DNA of 64,000 nucleotides from Vibrio parahaemolyticus (lineage in GTDB: Bacteria; Pseudomonadota; Gammaproteobacteria; Enterobacterales; Vibrionaceae): contig NZ_UHIL01000001.1 of assembly GCF_900460535.1 (NCBI RefSeq), positions 3,162,001-3,226,000 on the forward strand, given 5' to 3'. Numbering within the stretch: the first letter of the stretch is position 1; every line of letters starts with the position of its first letter. The translations under genes and the position numbers were made by a program. A model generated the notes under the pieces. The model was given only the letters and a program-made list of their open reading frames with translations. It made no database searches and had not been told where the DNA came from. Shown piece after piece: positions 1-8,420 of this stretch.

Positions 1-193
1 GATTTATTAATCGAGTTGCCGATTCATTAATAGCAGTCTCACTGATATGATCTTGGGACGAAGTTAGATTAAAAGACTTAATATCCTTTGGCGAAAACCA
101 AGGGATTGTTCCCTTCCAGTATTCATTTTTGCTCTTAGAGGGAGTGCCACCACTAAAAAATGAGCAGCATTCTGATAGCTTTAAGGTTCTCAT
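1..193 (-). CDS. hsdS: Type I restriction-modification specificity subunit HsdS (N-terminal fragment)
   Basis: Target-recognition subunit of a type I restriction-modification enzyme, cut by the window edge; only the first 64 residues are visible. The minus-strand reading begins MRTLKLSECCSFFSGGTPSK and continues with EYWKGTIPWFSPKDIK, the typical opening of an HsdS target-recognition domain (GGTPS, W..G.IPW...KD). The ATG overlaps the hsdR stop codon (ATGA), so the two genes are translationally coupled in the order hsdR then hsdS. The rest of hsdS and presumably hsdM lie to the left. Family assignment is from motif recognition only. Confidence 0.8.
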   Translation of the reverse strand, partial: MRTLKLSECCSFFSGGTPSKSKNEYWKGTIPWFSPKDIKSFNLTSSQDHISETAINESATRLIN

Positions 194-2598
194 ACTCCAA
201 ACAACCTCGTCTTAGCCTCATGTATCACCTGTACTGGAGTTCCTAAACCGCGTAACGTATTTAAACCTCCAGCTAATTTAATCTCAGGCACTTCCCATAA
301 ACTTGGACTTTCTAGTGCATCGGTACCACCTTGGGAAAATTGGTGTCCAAGGCCTTTCAGCACAATTGCAGCTTTATCATTCATATTTTCAAACCAGCTC
401 TGATTGTCGTTTATAAATTGTTCACCGCGTTCAGGGCGTGTAAGAGCTCTGGTATGGTAGCCGTGGTGGCCAAAAAAGTCGTACAAATCAAAATCGTTCA
501 TTTTGTCTATTTCGCGGATCACTTCCGGGCTAAAATTATCACCCAGCAGGTGATCAATTAATTGGCGGCGCTTTTGGGCTTCAATCCACAGCGCACGAAA
601 ATCGTTTAAGTTACGTGCTTCGCTCAATACACGTTGCATTACTTCTCGGCGGTATTCATCCACCGGTATTGGAGTGTCTCGTCCATCTCTGCGGCTGAGA
701 ATAAAACGCCCTTGCGGGTTGATAATTACACTTTTTCCGCCGATTTCTGCTACGGTAGGGCCGCTATTTCCACCGCCTCCGCCGGGAAGCTCTCCGCCAC
801 CACTCTTGCCACCAGAGCCAGGACGGGGTGGCTTAGTAATAAAATCAGTGCCAAATAATTGGGTAACGTCGGTATAGTCGTATAGCCAGAATTTGTATTT
901 TTGGGTTTCTTCGTGAATGCGGGTGCCGCGGCCTACCATCTGGTAAAACTTTATGGGCGATTGCAAGTAACGGAAAAACACTACTGCGTTTAGACGCTCA
1001 ATATCGACGCCTGCTTCTAACAAGTCCACGGTACAAGCAATAAATGCCCGCTCTGCGGAGCCACGCATAGGTTCAATCATGTCCGAGCCGTTGTTAGCGC
1101 CTCCCATACATTTGAACGCATAGTGGTCTTTAGGTGTTTGGCTGTGCTCTTTACACCAGCGAACGTACAAGTTGTTCATATGTTGAGCCACGCGATCCGC
1201 GTGTATTTCACGGGTGCAGAAGACTATCACTTTCTGCTCTGGCCCGCCATTTTCACACAGTAGTTTGAATAGATCTGCGCACATTTTGGGCGTGCGTAGT
1301 TCTATAAAGAGTTCATCGTCGAAGTCTTTGCCAGTGTATTCACTTTTGGCGAGATCATCTTCAGTAAGTGGTAATCCCGTTTTTATATCCTTCACGCCTG
1401 CTTTGAGTATTTCGTCCCTGGTAAAGGTGGCGTTATCAATGCTTGCTTTACGTTTGACTATTTCACAGGCCGCGAGGTAGCCATCCTCCTGAGCTTGAAT
1501 TAGCGTATATTCATAAACTGGCTCACCAAAATACTGGCGGTTATTGGCTGTGATTTCTTGGTCTTCTTGGCTGGCGTGTTTGGATTCTTCCAGTTTTCGT
1601 GGTGTCGCTGTAAGGCCTATATGAATAGCTTTAGGGTTGCGTTTAAGTACTTCCGACCAACGCCCCCATGCCGAGCGATGGCATTCGTCGATAATAATTA
1701 CACTAAAGGCATCTTCACCGTAATGCTCAGAGAGAAAGCTTGCAAAACCGTCATCGTCATCAAGCCCCAGAGTTTGATAAGTTGCAATGTGAACGCGGGC
1801 ATTTGCCGCTGCATTACCACCTTTTTCGGTTCGTACAATACGAGCATTATCTCCAAAAGCTGCTTTGAGTTTTGTGTACGCTTGCTCGCGTAATTCATCA
1901 CGGTCACACAAAAATAGCGCGGGTTTAGGCAATTGGCCTGCCTGGCTCATACGCCAAAGCAGGTTGGTGGCAATAATGGTTTTGCCTGCTCCAGTGGCTA
2001 GGGTTAGTAAGACACGTGGCGGGTTACCTGCTTGTTGTTCGAGTAGAATTTTTTCAAACGCTGCGCGGATAGCGGCATCCTGATAGTAGCGAGATTGCGA
2101 CCAAGCAGGACTATCAGCCTGAAACAGCATTGCAGCGGCAGGTTGACTTATGTTTATACCAACGTCTTTGGCATAGCGAGCGGTTAAATCAGCATGAGGA
2201 GGAAAGTTTGTAAACGGGAATGGACCATTCTGTAAGCTAGTGGTGCAATCAAACTCGCCATATCGATGGCCGTTTGTGGAAAACACATATTTAACATCAA
2301 AGCGTTCGCAATCTGCATAGCCCTTGGCCTGTTGCATTCCTTTGAGAGGATCTTCGCTTTCTCTTTTTGCTTCGAGAACGGCGACTGGGAGAGCCTTAGG
2401 CATAGGATCAACCTTCACACAAAGGAGGTAATCGGTTCTACCTGGGCCTTTGCGACGGCGTCCTTTGCTACCACTTGGTTCAACTGGAGCGGGTGTTAAA
2501 ATAGTTTCTAGGGTTATTCGATCCTTGTTGACGTAGCCTTTGTCTCGTAAAACTGGGTCTATCAGATGATAACGGGTATCCGCTTCATTCATGCTCAT
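190..2598 (-). CDS. hsdR: Type I restriction endonuclease subunit R (EcoEI-like HsdR)
   Basis: DNA translocase and nuclease subunit of a type I restriction enzyme, 802 aa. The N-terminal HsdR nuclease domain (about residues 1-130) shows GRTDYLL followed by AVLEAKRE, the D...ExK catalytic pattern. The SF2 motor follows: Walker A LATGAGKT, DECH box IIIDECHRS, motif III GLTATPRK and motif VI QMVGRGTR. The C-terminal part looks like the EcoEI R C-terminal domain, after a glycine-rich linker (about residues 595-620). The start is supported by AAGGAC about 8 nt upstream. The stop overlaps the hsdS start. Type I systems are common cargo of pipolins in E. coli, which fits the neighbouring polymerase. 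It appears intact. Confidence 0.93.
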   Translation of the reverse strand: MSMNEADTRYHLIDPVLRDKGYVNKDRITLETILTPAPVEPSGSKGRRRKGPGRTDYLLCVKVDPMPKALPVAVLEAKRESEDPLKGMQQAKGYADCERFDVKYVFSTNGHRYGEFDCTTSLQNGPFPFTNFPPHADLTARYAKDVGINISQPAAAMLFQADSPAWSQSRYYQDAAIRAAFEKILLEQQAGNPPRVLLTLATGAGKTIIATNLLWRMSQAGQLPKPALFLCDRDELREQAYTKLKAAFGDNARIVRTEKGGNAAANARVHIATYQTLGLDDDDGFASFLSEHYGEDAFSVIIIDECHRSAWGRWSEVLKRNPKAIHIGLTATPRKLEESKHASQEDQEITANNRQYFGEPVYEYTLIQAQEDGYLAACEIVKRKASIDNATFTRDEILKAGVKDIKTGLPLTEDDLAKSEYTGKDFDDELFIELRTPKMCADLFKLLCENGGPEQKVIVFCTREIHADRVAQHMNNLYVRWCKEHSQTPKDHYAFKCMGGANNGSDMIEPMRGSAERAFIACTVDLLEAGVDIERLNAVVFFRYLQSPIKFYQMVGRGTRIHEETQKYKFWLYDYTDVTQLFGTDFITKPPRPGSGGKSGGGELPGGGGGNSGPTVAEIGGKSVIINPQGRFILSRRDGRDTPIPVDEYRREVMQRVLSEARNLNDFRALWIEAQKRRQLIDHLLGDNFSPEVIREIDKMNDFDLYDFFGHHGYHTRALTRPERGEQFINDNQSWFENMNDKAAIVLKGLGHQFSQGGTDALESPSLWEVPEIKLAGGLNTLRGLGTPVQVIHEAKTRLFGV

Positions 2599-3105
2599 GA
2601 TTCTTAGTCCTTATTCTTAAAATTTTTCATGACTAGATAGATTAGTTTTTATGCTTATCCCATCTTGGAAGCCACTAAAAACCTAAACTGAATACAAAGC
2701 CCATGAGTAGTTACCTCATAGAACTTACGGGAAAGAAAATCTAACCTACTGTTTTATTGTAATTTACTCGATATGTCTAAAGCGAGCCACTAGAAGTGAT
2801 GCGTAATATGCTATTTAGCCTGATATAAGCCCCGGATTTCGCAATGTATTGGAATAGATCAATTTTTAACTGCGATATAAAAGCGATTACCCATGCAAGG
2901 CGGAAGGGTTGTTACAATAAATTGATTAGATAAATTTGTAAAAACGTAGAGAAGAATGATTAAAAAGCTAAACCACTCCAAATAAGTTGAGGGCAAACCC
3001 AACTTAGCGCAAACACCAACTCCGAATTAGATAGCATCTATCAGATTCATGATCAACCGAACTAAATGGCGGTTTTCCGGTGCGTAATTACTAACTAGTA
3101 AATTA

Positions 3106-3152
3106 CCATCTTCTAAAGAAGGTGGCTTTGTGTGAGCCCCCTAAAAGGGGGC
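3106..3152. repeat. Two adjacent hairpins
   Basis: CCATCTTC / GAAGGTGG pairs across TAAA (one G-T pair, 3106-3125). GCCCCCT / AGGGGGC pairs across a 3-nt loop (3136-3152). Neither is followed by a clear T-run. They may be the end structures of a decayed IS200/IS605-like element, because a similar hairpin occurs behind the possible tnpB tail 200 nt downstream. That reading is inference. Confidence 0.45.
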
Positions 3153-3260
3153 CTAGGCCTGAATCTAGATTTAGCGCCACAGTCTCACTTGGCTTATTCG
3201 CTACTGAGTTTATGACGTCGCTAAAAAGCAGAAGCTAAACAAAGCCGTTGAGTTTGTTGA

Positions 3261-3347
3261 AGAACTATAATTTCTGTACTTCAGTTAGCTTCTGATAAGT
3301 ACGGAACAGACGTAAACAGCAGTGGTATTAAGGCAAAGCCGAAGTGA
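3261..3347 (+). pseudogene. Possible C-terminal remnant of a TnpB-type (IS200/IS605) gene
   Basis: A short open stretch ends in LASDKYGTDVNSSGIKAKPK and a stop at 3345-3347. The tail resembles the C-terminal ends of IS605-family TnpB proteins (KYG.DVN.SG...). The frame closes just upstream and a second frame carries QKLNKAVEFVEEL, so any gene is broken. A hairpin lies 5 nt after the stop, where such elements carry their right-end / omega-RNA structure. This is pattern recognition on 27 residues and therefore weak. Confidence 0.35.
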
Positions 3348-3352
3348 ATGAT

Positions 3353-3376
3353 AACCACCTACTGAAGCAGGTGGTT
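3353..3376. repeat. Hairpin behind tnpB remnant (possible IS right end)
   Basis: Perfect 8-bp stem AACCACCT / AGGTGGTT with an 8-nt loop, 5 nt after the stop of the possible tnpB tail. This is consistent with an IS200/IS605 right-end hairpin, but a plain terminator is an alternative; no T-run follows. Confidence 0.45.
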
Positions 3377-3391
3377 TAGGTCTAACAATTA

Positions 3392-3443
3392 ATAATAACC
3401 AGTACAACAGCCGCTACCGCGTTGCTGTTGTACTGGTTATTAT
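3392..3443. repeat. 20-bp perfect inverted repeat with 12-nt loop
   Basis: Arm 3392-3411 (ATAATAACCAGTACAACAGC) is exactly complementary to 3424-3443; the loop is GC-rich. There is no T-run on either side, so it is not an ordinary terminator. It could be a processed RNA, a protein-binding palindrome or part of an element end. Function unknown. Confidence 0.8.
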
Positions 3444-3608
3444 ATCAATTTACTAAAACTCGGTATTCCAGCTAGAATCCGGAAGCCCCTCCCCTCAGAA
3501 CCTTCAGCCGACACTCGGTGCGGAATATTTAACAGCATTCAACCTGCGACTATAAACATCAACAGAAACACTTCCGGCAACAGGCTCACCAACCCAAAGC
3601 GCAGACAA

Positions 3609-3646
3609 CAAAAAAGGGAGCAGCCACTCAACGCAACTACTCCCTT
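3609..3646 (-). terminator. Rho-independent terminator after HTH-repeat gene
   Basis: Read on the minus strand, AAGGGAG pairs with CTCCCTT and is followed by a T-run. It lies 17 nt after the stop of the gene at 3664-4284. Confidence 0.8.
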
Positions 3647-3663
3647 CAAAACACCAATTCGGA

Positions 3664-4284
3664 CTACTTCAGCTCATAGAACAGCTCGGTCAAAACAGCT
3701 TCACCAACTTGTTCAACTAACTGAGCAACAAAATCATCAAACTCATCAGCAAACCCTACTTTCACCAAACCAAACTCAGCGGCAACTTGATCCAGTGATA
3801 GATTACGAACCTTACCCTGATCCTTAGCTCGACGAGCCTTGTCATTCAACGAAGTAACAGCCTTACTCAAATCACCACCAGCAACCAGTGCAGGGTGAGC
3901 CAGCAACAAATGGCGCGCAGACGGATAGAGCTTACCTTGGTAGAACATAGGTTTGGACTGCCCCTTTAACTTCTCACGCTCGGTGTGTGCAGCAGACAGC
4001 GCTTCCTCTACAGATATGCCAGCCTTTATGCGGTTCATCAGCGTACTTTGCGCGACACCCAGCTCTCTAGCCGCTTGGCGCATACTTGAGTACTCGGTGC
4101 CGTCTATAACAACTTTCTTGCGGTAGTCACCTTTAGGGCGCGCTTCTAGTTCAAGGGCTTGCTCCAACGTCCAGCCGAACTTGGTAATGCGCTCATTCAC
4201 CAGTTTAGGGTTCAAGCCATAGTGACGCGCAGCAGCAGTGCGGGAAGGGAACTCAATTCCCTCAATTTCATAGATATTTTTCAT
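3664..4284 (-). CDS. Hypothetical protein with repeated HTH-like (NUMOD/AraC-like) segments
   Basis: 206 aa. Start chosen at MKNIYEIEG because the longer upstream reading has no ribosome-binding site and runs into the preceding hairpin. Two repeats of about 45 residues are visible: about 3-46 (an EIEG.EF.S opening, then AAARHYGLN and an EQAL end) and about 57-98 (VIDGTEYSSMRQAARELGVA, ending VEEAL). A partial third starts at about 112 (FYQGKLYPSARHLL). Each has the look of a short helix-turn-helix recognition unit, as in NUMOD-type repeats of phage and homing-endonuclease proteins. A DNA-binding role is inferred. It follows the dead RNase H gene and may belong to the same replication module. 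Precise function not recognised. Confidence 0.7.
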   Translation of the reverse strand: MKNIYEIEGIEFPSRTAAARHYGLNPKLVNERITKFGWTLEQALELEARPKGDYRKKVVIDGTEYSSMRQAARELGVAQSTLMNRIKAGISVEEALSAAHTEREKLKGQSKPMFYQGKLYPSARHLLLAHPALVAGGDLSKAVTSLNDKARRAKDQGKVRNLSLDQVAAEFGLVKVGFADEFDDFVAQLVEQVGEAVLTELFYELK

Positions 4285-4323
4285 ATAGTTATCACTTTTC
4301 AATTTGCTAAGCATAAAACCACA

Positions 4324-4356
4324 CAGAGGTCGCCTGGACAAGCCAGACGACCTCTG
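4324..4356 (-). terminator. Strong hairpin between dead RNase H and HTH-repeat genes
   Basis: CAGAGGTCG pairs perfectly with CGACCTCTG, with a nested CTGG/CCAG stem. On the minus strand only a short T-run (GGTTTT) follows some nucleotides later, so termination may be partial. It could equally be an RNA processing or stability element. Confidence 0.55.
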
Positions 4357-4381
4357 CATGGTTACTTACTCGAAGTAGGTC

Positions 4382-5062
4382 TTAAAACGGCGCATCATCG
4401 TCTACAGGTGCTTTTTGAGCTATACCCTCGCCGAAGCTGACCTTAGATTTAATCTGCTCATATAACGCCAGCATGTCGCGTACGAGTTCTGCGTTCGGTC
4501 TCGGCTGTCCGTTAGGTTTCACCCAGTTCTGTTGCTTCCATTTAGGTGCCCATTCAGTAAGAGTGTTCACCACAGTGATGTTCAGACCCAACACTTCAAC
4601 GGAACCAGCACCATTATTAAGCTCTGCTTTAGCACGCTTTAGAGCATAAAAACCAAGTTGTAGTTGCATAGTGGCAGCAGTCCCCTTCAGAGCTTCGGTC
4701 ACATGCGTTTCACCATCCAACACCGATATTGTTGAGGCTTTACCGCCTGTACCAAGATGGCAGTTCAGAGTGACCTTCTTAGGTTTCGATGACGTCTGAA
4801 GATTGAGAAGGTAACTTAGGTCTTCTTTCACTTTCGGCATACCGTTATTACGTGGTCGCTTCGGGGCTTTTTTCTTCAAGCGCTTATTGTTTGCTTTGCG
4901 GATTTCGGGAATTGTATCAACCGCCTCCTGATAGCTATTAAAACCTTTAACATTGCCGCCCGGTTTACCGTGAGATAAAGCGCGAGCCTCATCGAAGGTT
5001 TTAACAGGTACGATCGCTTCATCAGTAATCGCCAAATAATAATTACAATGTGACTTAGCCAT
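4382..5062 (-). CDS. Catalytically dead RNase H-like protein with SSB-type C-terminal tip
   Basis: 226 aa. Residues about 7-50 resemble the viroplasmin / RNase H1 N-terminal hybrid-binding domain (NYYLAI, then HGKPGGNVKGFNSYQEA). After a basic linker (60-72), residues about 96-205 follow the RNase HI fold: the TMQLQLGFYAL helix and LTEWAPKWKQQNW followed by KPNGQPRPNAEL match the E. coli pattern of W..WKK.GW...KPVKN..L. All acidic catalytic positions are lost: D10 aligns with H102, E48 with Q133, D70 with L160, and the fourth-Asp segment is absent. The protein ends VDDDAPF, close to the SSB tip DDDIPF that recruits host repair and replication proteins. I infer a nucleic-acid-binding, SSB-like accessory of the adjacent piPolB. 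Start supported by AAGGAG. The fold is inferred from pattern, not from a search. Confidence 0.8.
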   Translation of the reverse strand: MAKSHCNYYLAITDEAIVPVKTFDEARALSHGKPGGNVKGFNSYQEAVDTIPEIRKANNKRLKKKAPKRPRNNGMPKVKEDLSYLLNLQTSSKPKKVTLNCHLGTGGKASTISVLDGETHVTEALKGTAATMQLQLGFYALKRAKAELNNGAGSVEVLGLNITVVNTLTEWAPKWKQQNWVKPNGQPRPNAELVRDMLALYEQIKSKVSFGEGIAQKAPVDDDAPF

Positions 5063-5187
5063 AATAATGCTCCTTAGAATTTTATTGAGTTAGCCGCCGG
5101 AATGACGGCTGTGGATTTGAATAAATGTCATTGCGTGTGAGGTTGGGCTTCTTATATCCCCAACGGTGCAATGGTTGATTGATAAAA

Positions 5188-5211
5188 AAAGCCCTTCCAG
5201 ATAAGGGCTTT
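5188..5211 (-). terminator. Rho-independent terminator after piPolB
   Basis: AAAGCCCTT / AAGGGCTTT with a 6-nt loop, followed on the minus strand by a run of Ts. It lies 23 nt after the polymerase stop codon. Confidence 0.85.
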
Positions 5212-5233
5212 CGATAGGTCAATATTTACGATC

Positions 5234-7927
5234 TCAGTTCGGACTGAGAGCTTCCCGAAGTGAGGATCGGGAATCGGGGTTGAAGAGGATTTCAACTTCG
5301 AAGTCAGGAAACTTCGAGACTATTAAACGAGCTAAGTTGACAGTCAGCTCTGTCATCGGTACAGCGCCTTCAATCAGTTTGGCTTTCATAGCGCGGCTTA
5401 CTGAATTTGCTTTAGTCGAGTACCCGTTATCTGTTAACCACTCAGCTAATGCTTTGGCGCTAATCTGTTTCTTGCTCATACCACCTTGCTCTTGCGCGTA
5501 GAAACGCAAGAATAAGCGCGCCATTAAGCTATCCGAAGTCTCATCAGCCTTTAAACGCAGGTCCTTGTGACTCGTGCTTTCTGCCATTACCAAACGGTCT
5601 TGCCAGTCATACCAATCCTCAAACGTTTTAAGACAATGCGCCTTCCGCCAGTGATCAAAGCGCAATCTTGTAAACAGCATCTCATCCAACGACTTGTGTG
5701 GTTTGGTTTCAAGCGCGATATGCTTACTTCCTTGCACATCAATCATCACTGGATTCAACAGTTCTCGCTTCTGATCGAACTCCATGTTCTGGTAGATAGA
5801 CCGCTTCTCTAGCATCAAATCCTTGTGCTCTAAAAAGCGCATTCGGTTCGGTGTCAGGTAACTACCATCAACTTTATCGCCGGGCTTACGGGTAAGATAC
5901 TTGTTCACCATATAAGCACTTTGGTCAGTGACCATCGGATCAACCTTAACGCTACCTTTCGCAAGTATCGGCTCAAAACCTTCACTTTCGATAACCGTGT
6001 ACTGAGCACGAGTCTTAGCACCGATCAGTTGCTTCGCTTGATGCTTGAGTTCCAGTACTTCACCACCAGTTGGGTCTATACGGTGGTAGAGCTCTCGGAA
6101 CCGCTGACAAATAGGACCTTTTAAGTCTATTTCATGCAGTTCAGCGTTAGTCAGGAAGCCATCTGTTGTCACTGAAACAACAACCTTGTCATCGGGGATG
6201 CTATGAAGCATTTCCCCCAACAAGGCTCTAGCTAAGCCAGTCGTGTAAGCGGCGAAAAATGGATTGGTCAAAGTCGATGGTGGTAGTTGCGTAGAGTAAC
6301 CAGCTTGGATATCGAACGACCTCTTTGGGCGCAACGATTGAGCTAGCTTTCCATAGCAACTATTCAACATTTCCTTGGTCAGTTTCTCGTCAAAGCTACC
6401 TTTAACGAATGATTTACGCCGTTCTCGACCCCAACGCATGAAGTCTTCGAAGATTCGTTTATCATTCTTCCATGGCACTACAAACGCTTGCTTGATAGTA
6501 ATTTCCGCGCCTTGGTTATAAGCAACTTCAAGTTCATGACCAGTGCAGTGCGTTTCACCTGATAGCGGAAATATCAATCCATATTCAGATCGAACGGCTA
6601 AACTTGGGAAGCGAGTATGTTCAGGGAACTTAAACTCAACCCACGCCAGAGCACACTTATCTCCTAACAGATCATTAAGATCTTTGGTCATGTACATCTG
6701 GTCGTAATCTAACTCGCGTAAACCAAGCGTAATCGCCGAATAGCAGCTTGGAACATCATAATCACGCCATGTATCTATACCAGTGGGGCCAGCGATGAAT
6801 GACTCGTTGCGACCACCGTGGTAACACTGGGTAGCAAAGTTTTCCAACGTCATACGAGCCGTTGCAGGCACATCACGAGTTATCGTTAGCGGTTTACTTC
6901 GGTCGGAAGGCCACACTTCTTTAGTCACCTTCTCAAAGCCAAACAAACCACGATAACCGCGCTTATCCTCTAAGCTATTCACAAAGGCTTTAACAGCGAT
7001 ACCACCAATAGTAAAAGGAACCGAATTTAGACCGAGTGTATTTTGACAGAAGGAAGAAACACGCTCGAAATGACGAGCACTGATAATTGAATCAGTAATT
7101 GCATACTCAGCGAATTTCTCAGGCTCTGCTTCCAGAAACTCATCCATCCGGGAGATGGAATACGGCTCTGGAATTTCTACCTTTGGAATCTTCAATAGCT
7201 CTCCGACAGAGGCTAGTGACGATCCATTGGGCGAAAGCAGCATGGTGTCGTAGAAAGTGATGAAGAGTGTTTTCTTGTTACCAGACTTCGAGTAAGCCTG
7301 TAGTGGTTCTTTATCGATACGTCGAGACATAACTTTATCAAGTTCCAGCCCGTATACGTCATCAAGACTCGCCACCGTCTTACGCAACCCTTTTACGTGG
7401 GTCTTTAACTGATCAAAGGCTTGGCTGAAGTTAAACAAATCAGCCGATAGCCAATGAGCACACAAAATGATGTCAGTCGGCCACTTATCAAGTACTTCAT
7501 CTTCCATCGCTTTTTCGATAGCCTGAACCAAGCATTTGTCCAGTGCCAGCCGTCCCGATTTTTTGGTCGATTCAGGGAACAAGATAATAGTTGATAACTT
7601 GCCCTGGAACAGAACCGCGAATTGGTAGCTCAAGATACGGTTGTAGCCTCCGCATTTAGATACGACATACTCAGTATCCATGGCTATCACGGGACGTTCA
7701 AAGAACGGTGTTGCCTTTCGCTTTTTACGCTTGGTTTGCTTCTTCTTTTTGGGTTTGCGGAGCACTATGGATTTAGCTTTGCGCTTTACGCCATCAAAAG
7801 AAGCAGGCTCACTCGGTTGAGCTTCACCCCAAGCACTTACCGCTTCTTCCTCAGTCCAACCGGATGTTGCTAGGTTGTCCATGCTTAAGTCAGAAGACTG
7901 CTCTAACCAATTAAAATTTTTACTCAT
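5234..7927 (-). CDS. Family-B DNA polymerase, primer-independent type (piPolB), pipolin hallmark
   Basis: 897 aa, close to the usual piPolB length. Start at MSKNFNWLEQ is set by GGAG 8-9 nt upstream; the longer reading lacks one. Order (residues from this start): lysine/arginine tract about 59-72; Exo I MDTEY (D84, E86), Exo II segment with D163, Exo III YAITD (Y275, D279); palm motif A YDVPSCYS (D391); motif B KEMLNSCYG (K518, Y525); motif C TTDGF (D589); KTRA (K638). Published piPolBs carry KTRG here, with the lysine tied to primer-free initiation. All polymerase and 3'-5' exonuclease residues appear present, so an active enzyme able to start synthesis without a primer is expected. Neighbours: the unknown 141-aa gene upstream and the dead RNase H downstream. 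A protein-primed PolB is the alternative, but no terminal-protein gene is evident. Confidence 0.9.
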   Translation of the reverse strand: MSKNFNWLEQSSDLSMDNLATSGWTEEEAVSAWGEAQPSEPASFDGVKRKAKSIVLRKPKKKKQTKRKKRKATPFFERPVIAMDTEYVVSKCGGYNRILSYQFAVLFQGKLSTIILFPESTKKSGRLALDKCLVQAIEKAMEDEVLDKWPTDIILCAHWLSADLFNFSQAFDQLKTHVKGLRKTVASLDDVYGLELDKVMSRRIDKEPLQAYSKSGNKKTLFITFYDTMLLSPNGSSLASVGELLKIPKVEIPEPYSISRMDEFLEAEPEKFAEYAITDSIISARHFERVSSFCQNTLGLNSVPFTIGGIAVKAFVNSLEDKRGYRGLFGFEKVTKEVWPSDRSKPLTITRDVPATARMTLENFATQCYHGGRNESFIAGPTGIDTWRDYDVPSCYSAITLGLRELDYDQMYMTKDLNDLLGDKCALAWVEFKFPEHTRFPSLAVRSEYGLIFPLSGETHCTGHELEVAYNQGAEITIKQAFVVPWKNDKRIFEDFMRWGRERRKSFVKGSFDEKLTKEMLNSCYGKLAQSLRPKRSFDIQAGYSTQLPPSTLTNPFFAAYTTGLARALLGEMLHSIPDDKVVVSVTTDGFLTNAELHEIDLKGPICQRFRELYHRIDPTGGEVLELKHQAKQLIGAKTRAQYTVIESEGFEPILAKGSVKVDPMVTDQSAYMVNKYLTRKPGDKVDGSYLTPNRMRFLEHKDLMLEKRSIYQNMEFDQKRELLNPVMIDVQGSKHIALETKPHKSLDEMLFTRLRFDHWRKAHCLKTFEDWYDWQDRLVMAESTSHKDLRLKADETSDSLMARLFLRFYAQEQGGMSKKQISAKALAEWLTDNGYSTKANSVSRAMKAKLIEGAVPMTELTVNLARLIVSKFPDFEVEILFNPDSRSSLREALSPN

Positions 7928-7947
7928 TAGGTTTACTCCAGATACGC

Positions 7948-7973
7948 AAAAAGATGCCCGAAGGCATCTTTTT
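7948..7973. terminator. Bidirectional terminator between 141-aa gene and piPolB
   Basis: AAAAAGATGCC / GGCATCTTTTT with a CGAA tetraloop: a perfect 11-bp stem with T-runs on both strands. Its place just ahead of the polymerase start means piPolB needs its own promoter or read-through. Confidence 0.85.
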
Positions 7974-7994
7974 GAAAGGGTTAAAAGATAGGTC

Positions 7995-8420
7995 TTATCG
8001 ATATTCTGACCAGTCCACCGTTGGCAAATCATTGCCTTCAGAAAACGCTATCAGCGCATCAACAATCGCATCTCGTAAACCGTCTAGATCTGAGTATTCT
8101 TCGGGAGTAAACATCGCGAGTAGGTTATCGCTATTCGTCGCCGTAATCAGAAGCGCTCCAGACTTACCTGAAATGAAAGCGTTGGAGATCGCACTCGCGT
8201 GAATCCAGCTTCCACTTTCCAACATCAAGCACTTTCCTTTCTCTGGCTTCACCGCTTTTAAGATCTTATCGAACAGCTCACCAACTTGATCGCCAGACTC
8301 GTTAAGAATCAAGTGACAGTTCTTATCCAACACCACTAAGCGATCATCAGACGCTAATACTGTTTTGCCGTTAGCCACATTCGCGACACCAGATTTCGTT
8401 TTTACAAACATTGCGTTCAT
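7995..8420 (-). CDS. Hypothetical protein upstream of piPolB
   Basis: 141 aa, not recognised. It is an acidic to neutral soluble protein with no signal peptide or membrane segment. An N-terminal beta-rich part (GKTVLASDDRLVVLDKN) is followed by a hydrophobic core (LLITATN) and an acidic tail ending VDWSEYR. The start has a good AGAAGGA site about 10 nt upstream. It is the first gene of the polymerase module and is separated from piPolB by a terminator hairpin, so a replication or regulatory role is only suggested by position. Confidence 0.7.
   Translation of the reverse strand: MNAMFVKTKSGVANVANGKTVLASDDRLVVLDKNCHLILNESGDQVGELFDKILKAVKPEKGKCLMLESGSWIHASAISNAFISGKSGALLITATNSDNLLAMFTPEEYSDLDGLRDAIVDALIAFSEGNDLPTVDWSEYR

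Larger units (their letters stand above)
2599..3657. other. About 1 kb non-coding stretch with decayed IS remnant and hairpins
   Basis: There is no convincing gene between hsdR and the HTH-repeat gene. The first 500 nt are AT-rich and featureless to me, apart from presumably holding the hsdR promoter. From about 3100 it contains two hairpins (3106-3125; 3136-3152), a possible tnpB tail with an end hairpin (3261-3376), a 20-bp perfect inverted repeat (3392-3443) and a terminator (3609-3646), each listed separately. Confidence 0.6.

Noticed and set aside
674..877. Proline-rich plus-strand reading inside hsdR
   Set aside because: Antisense shadow of the glycine-rich linker of HsdR.
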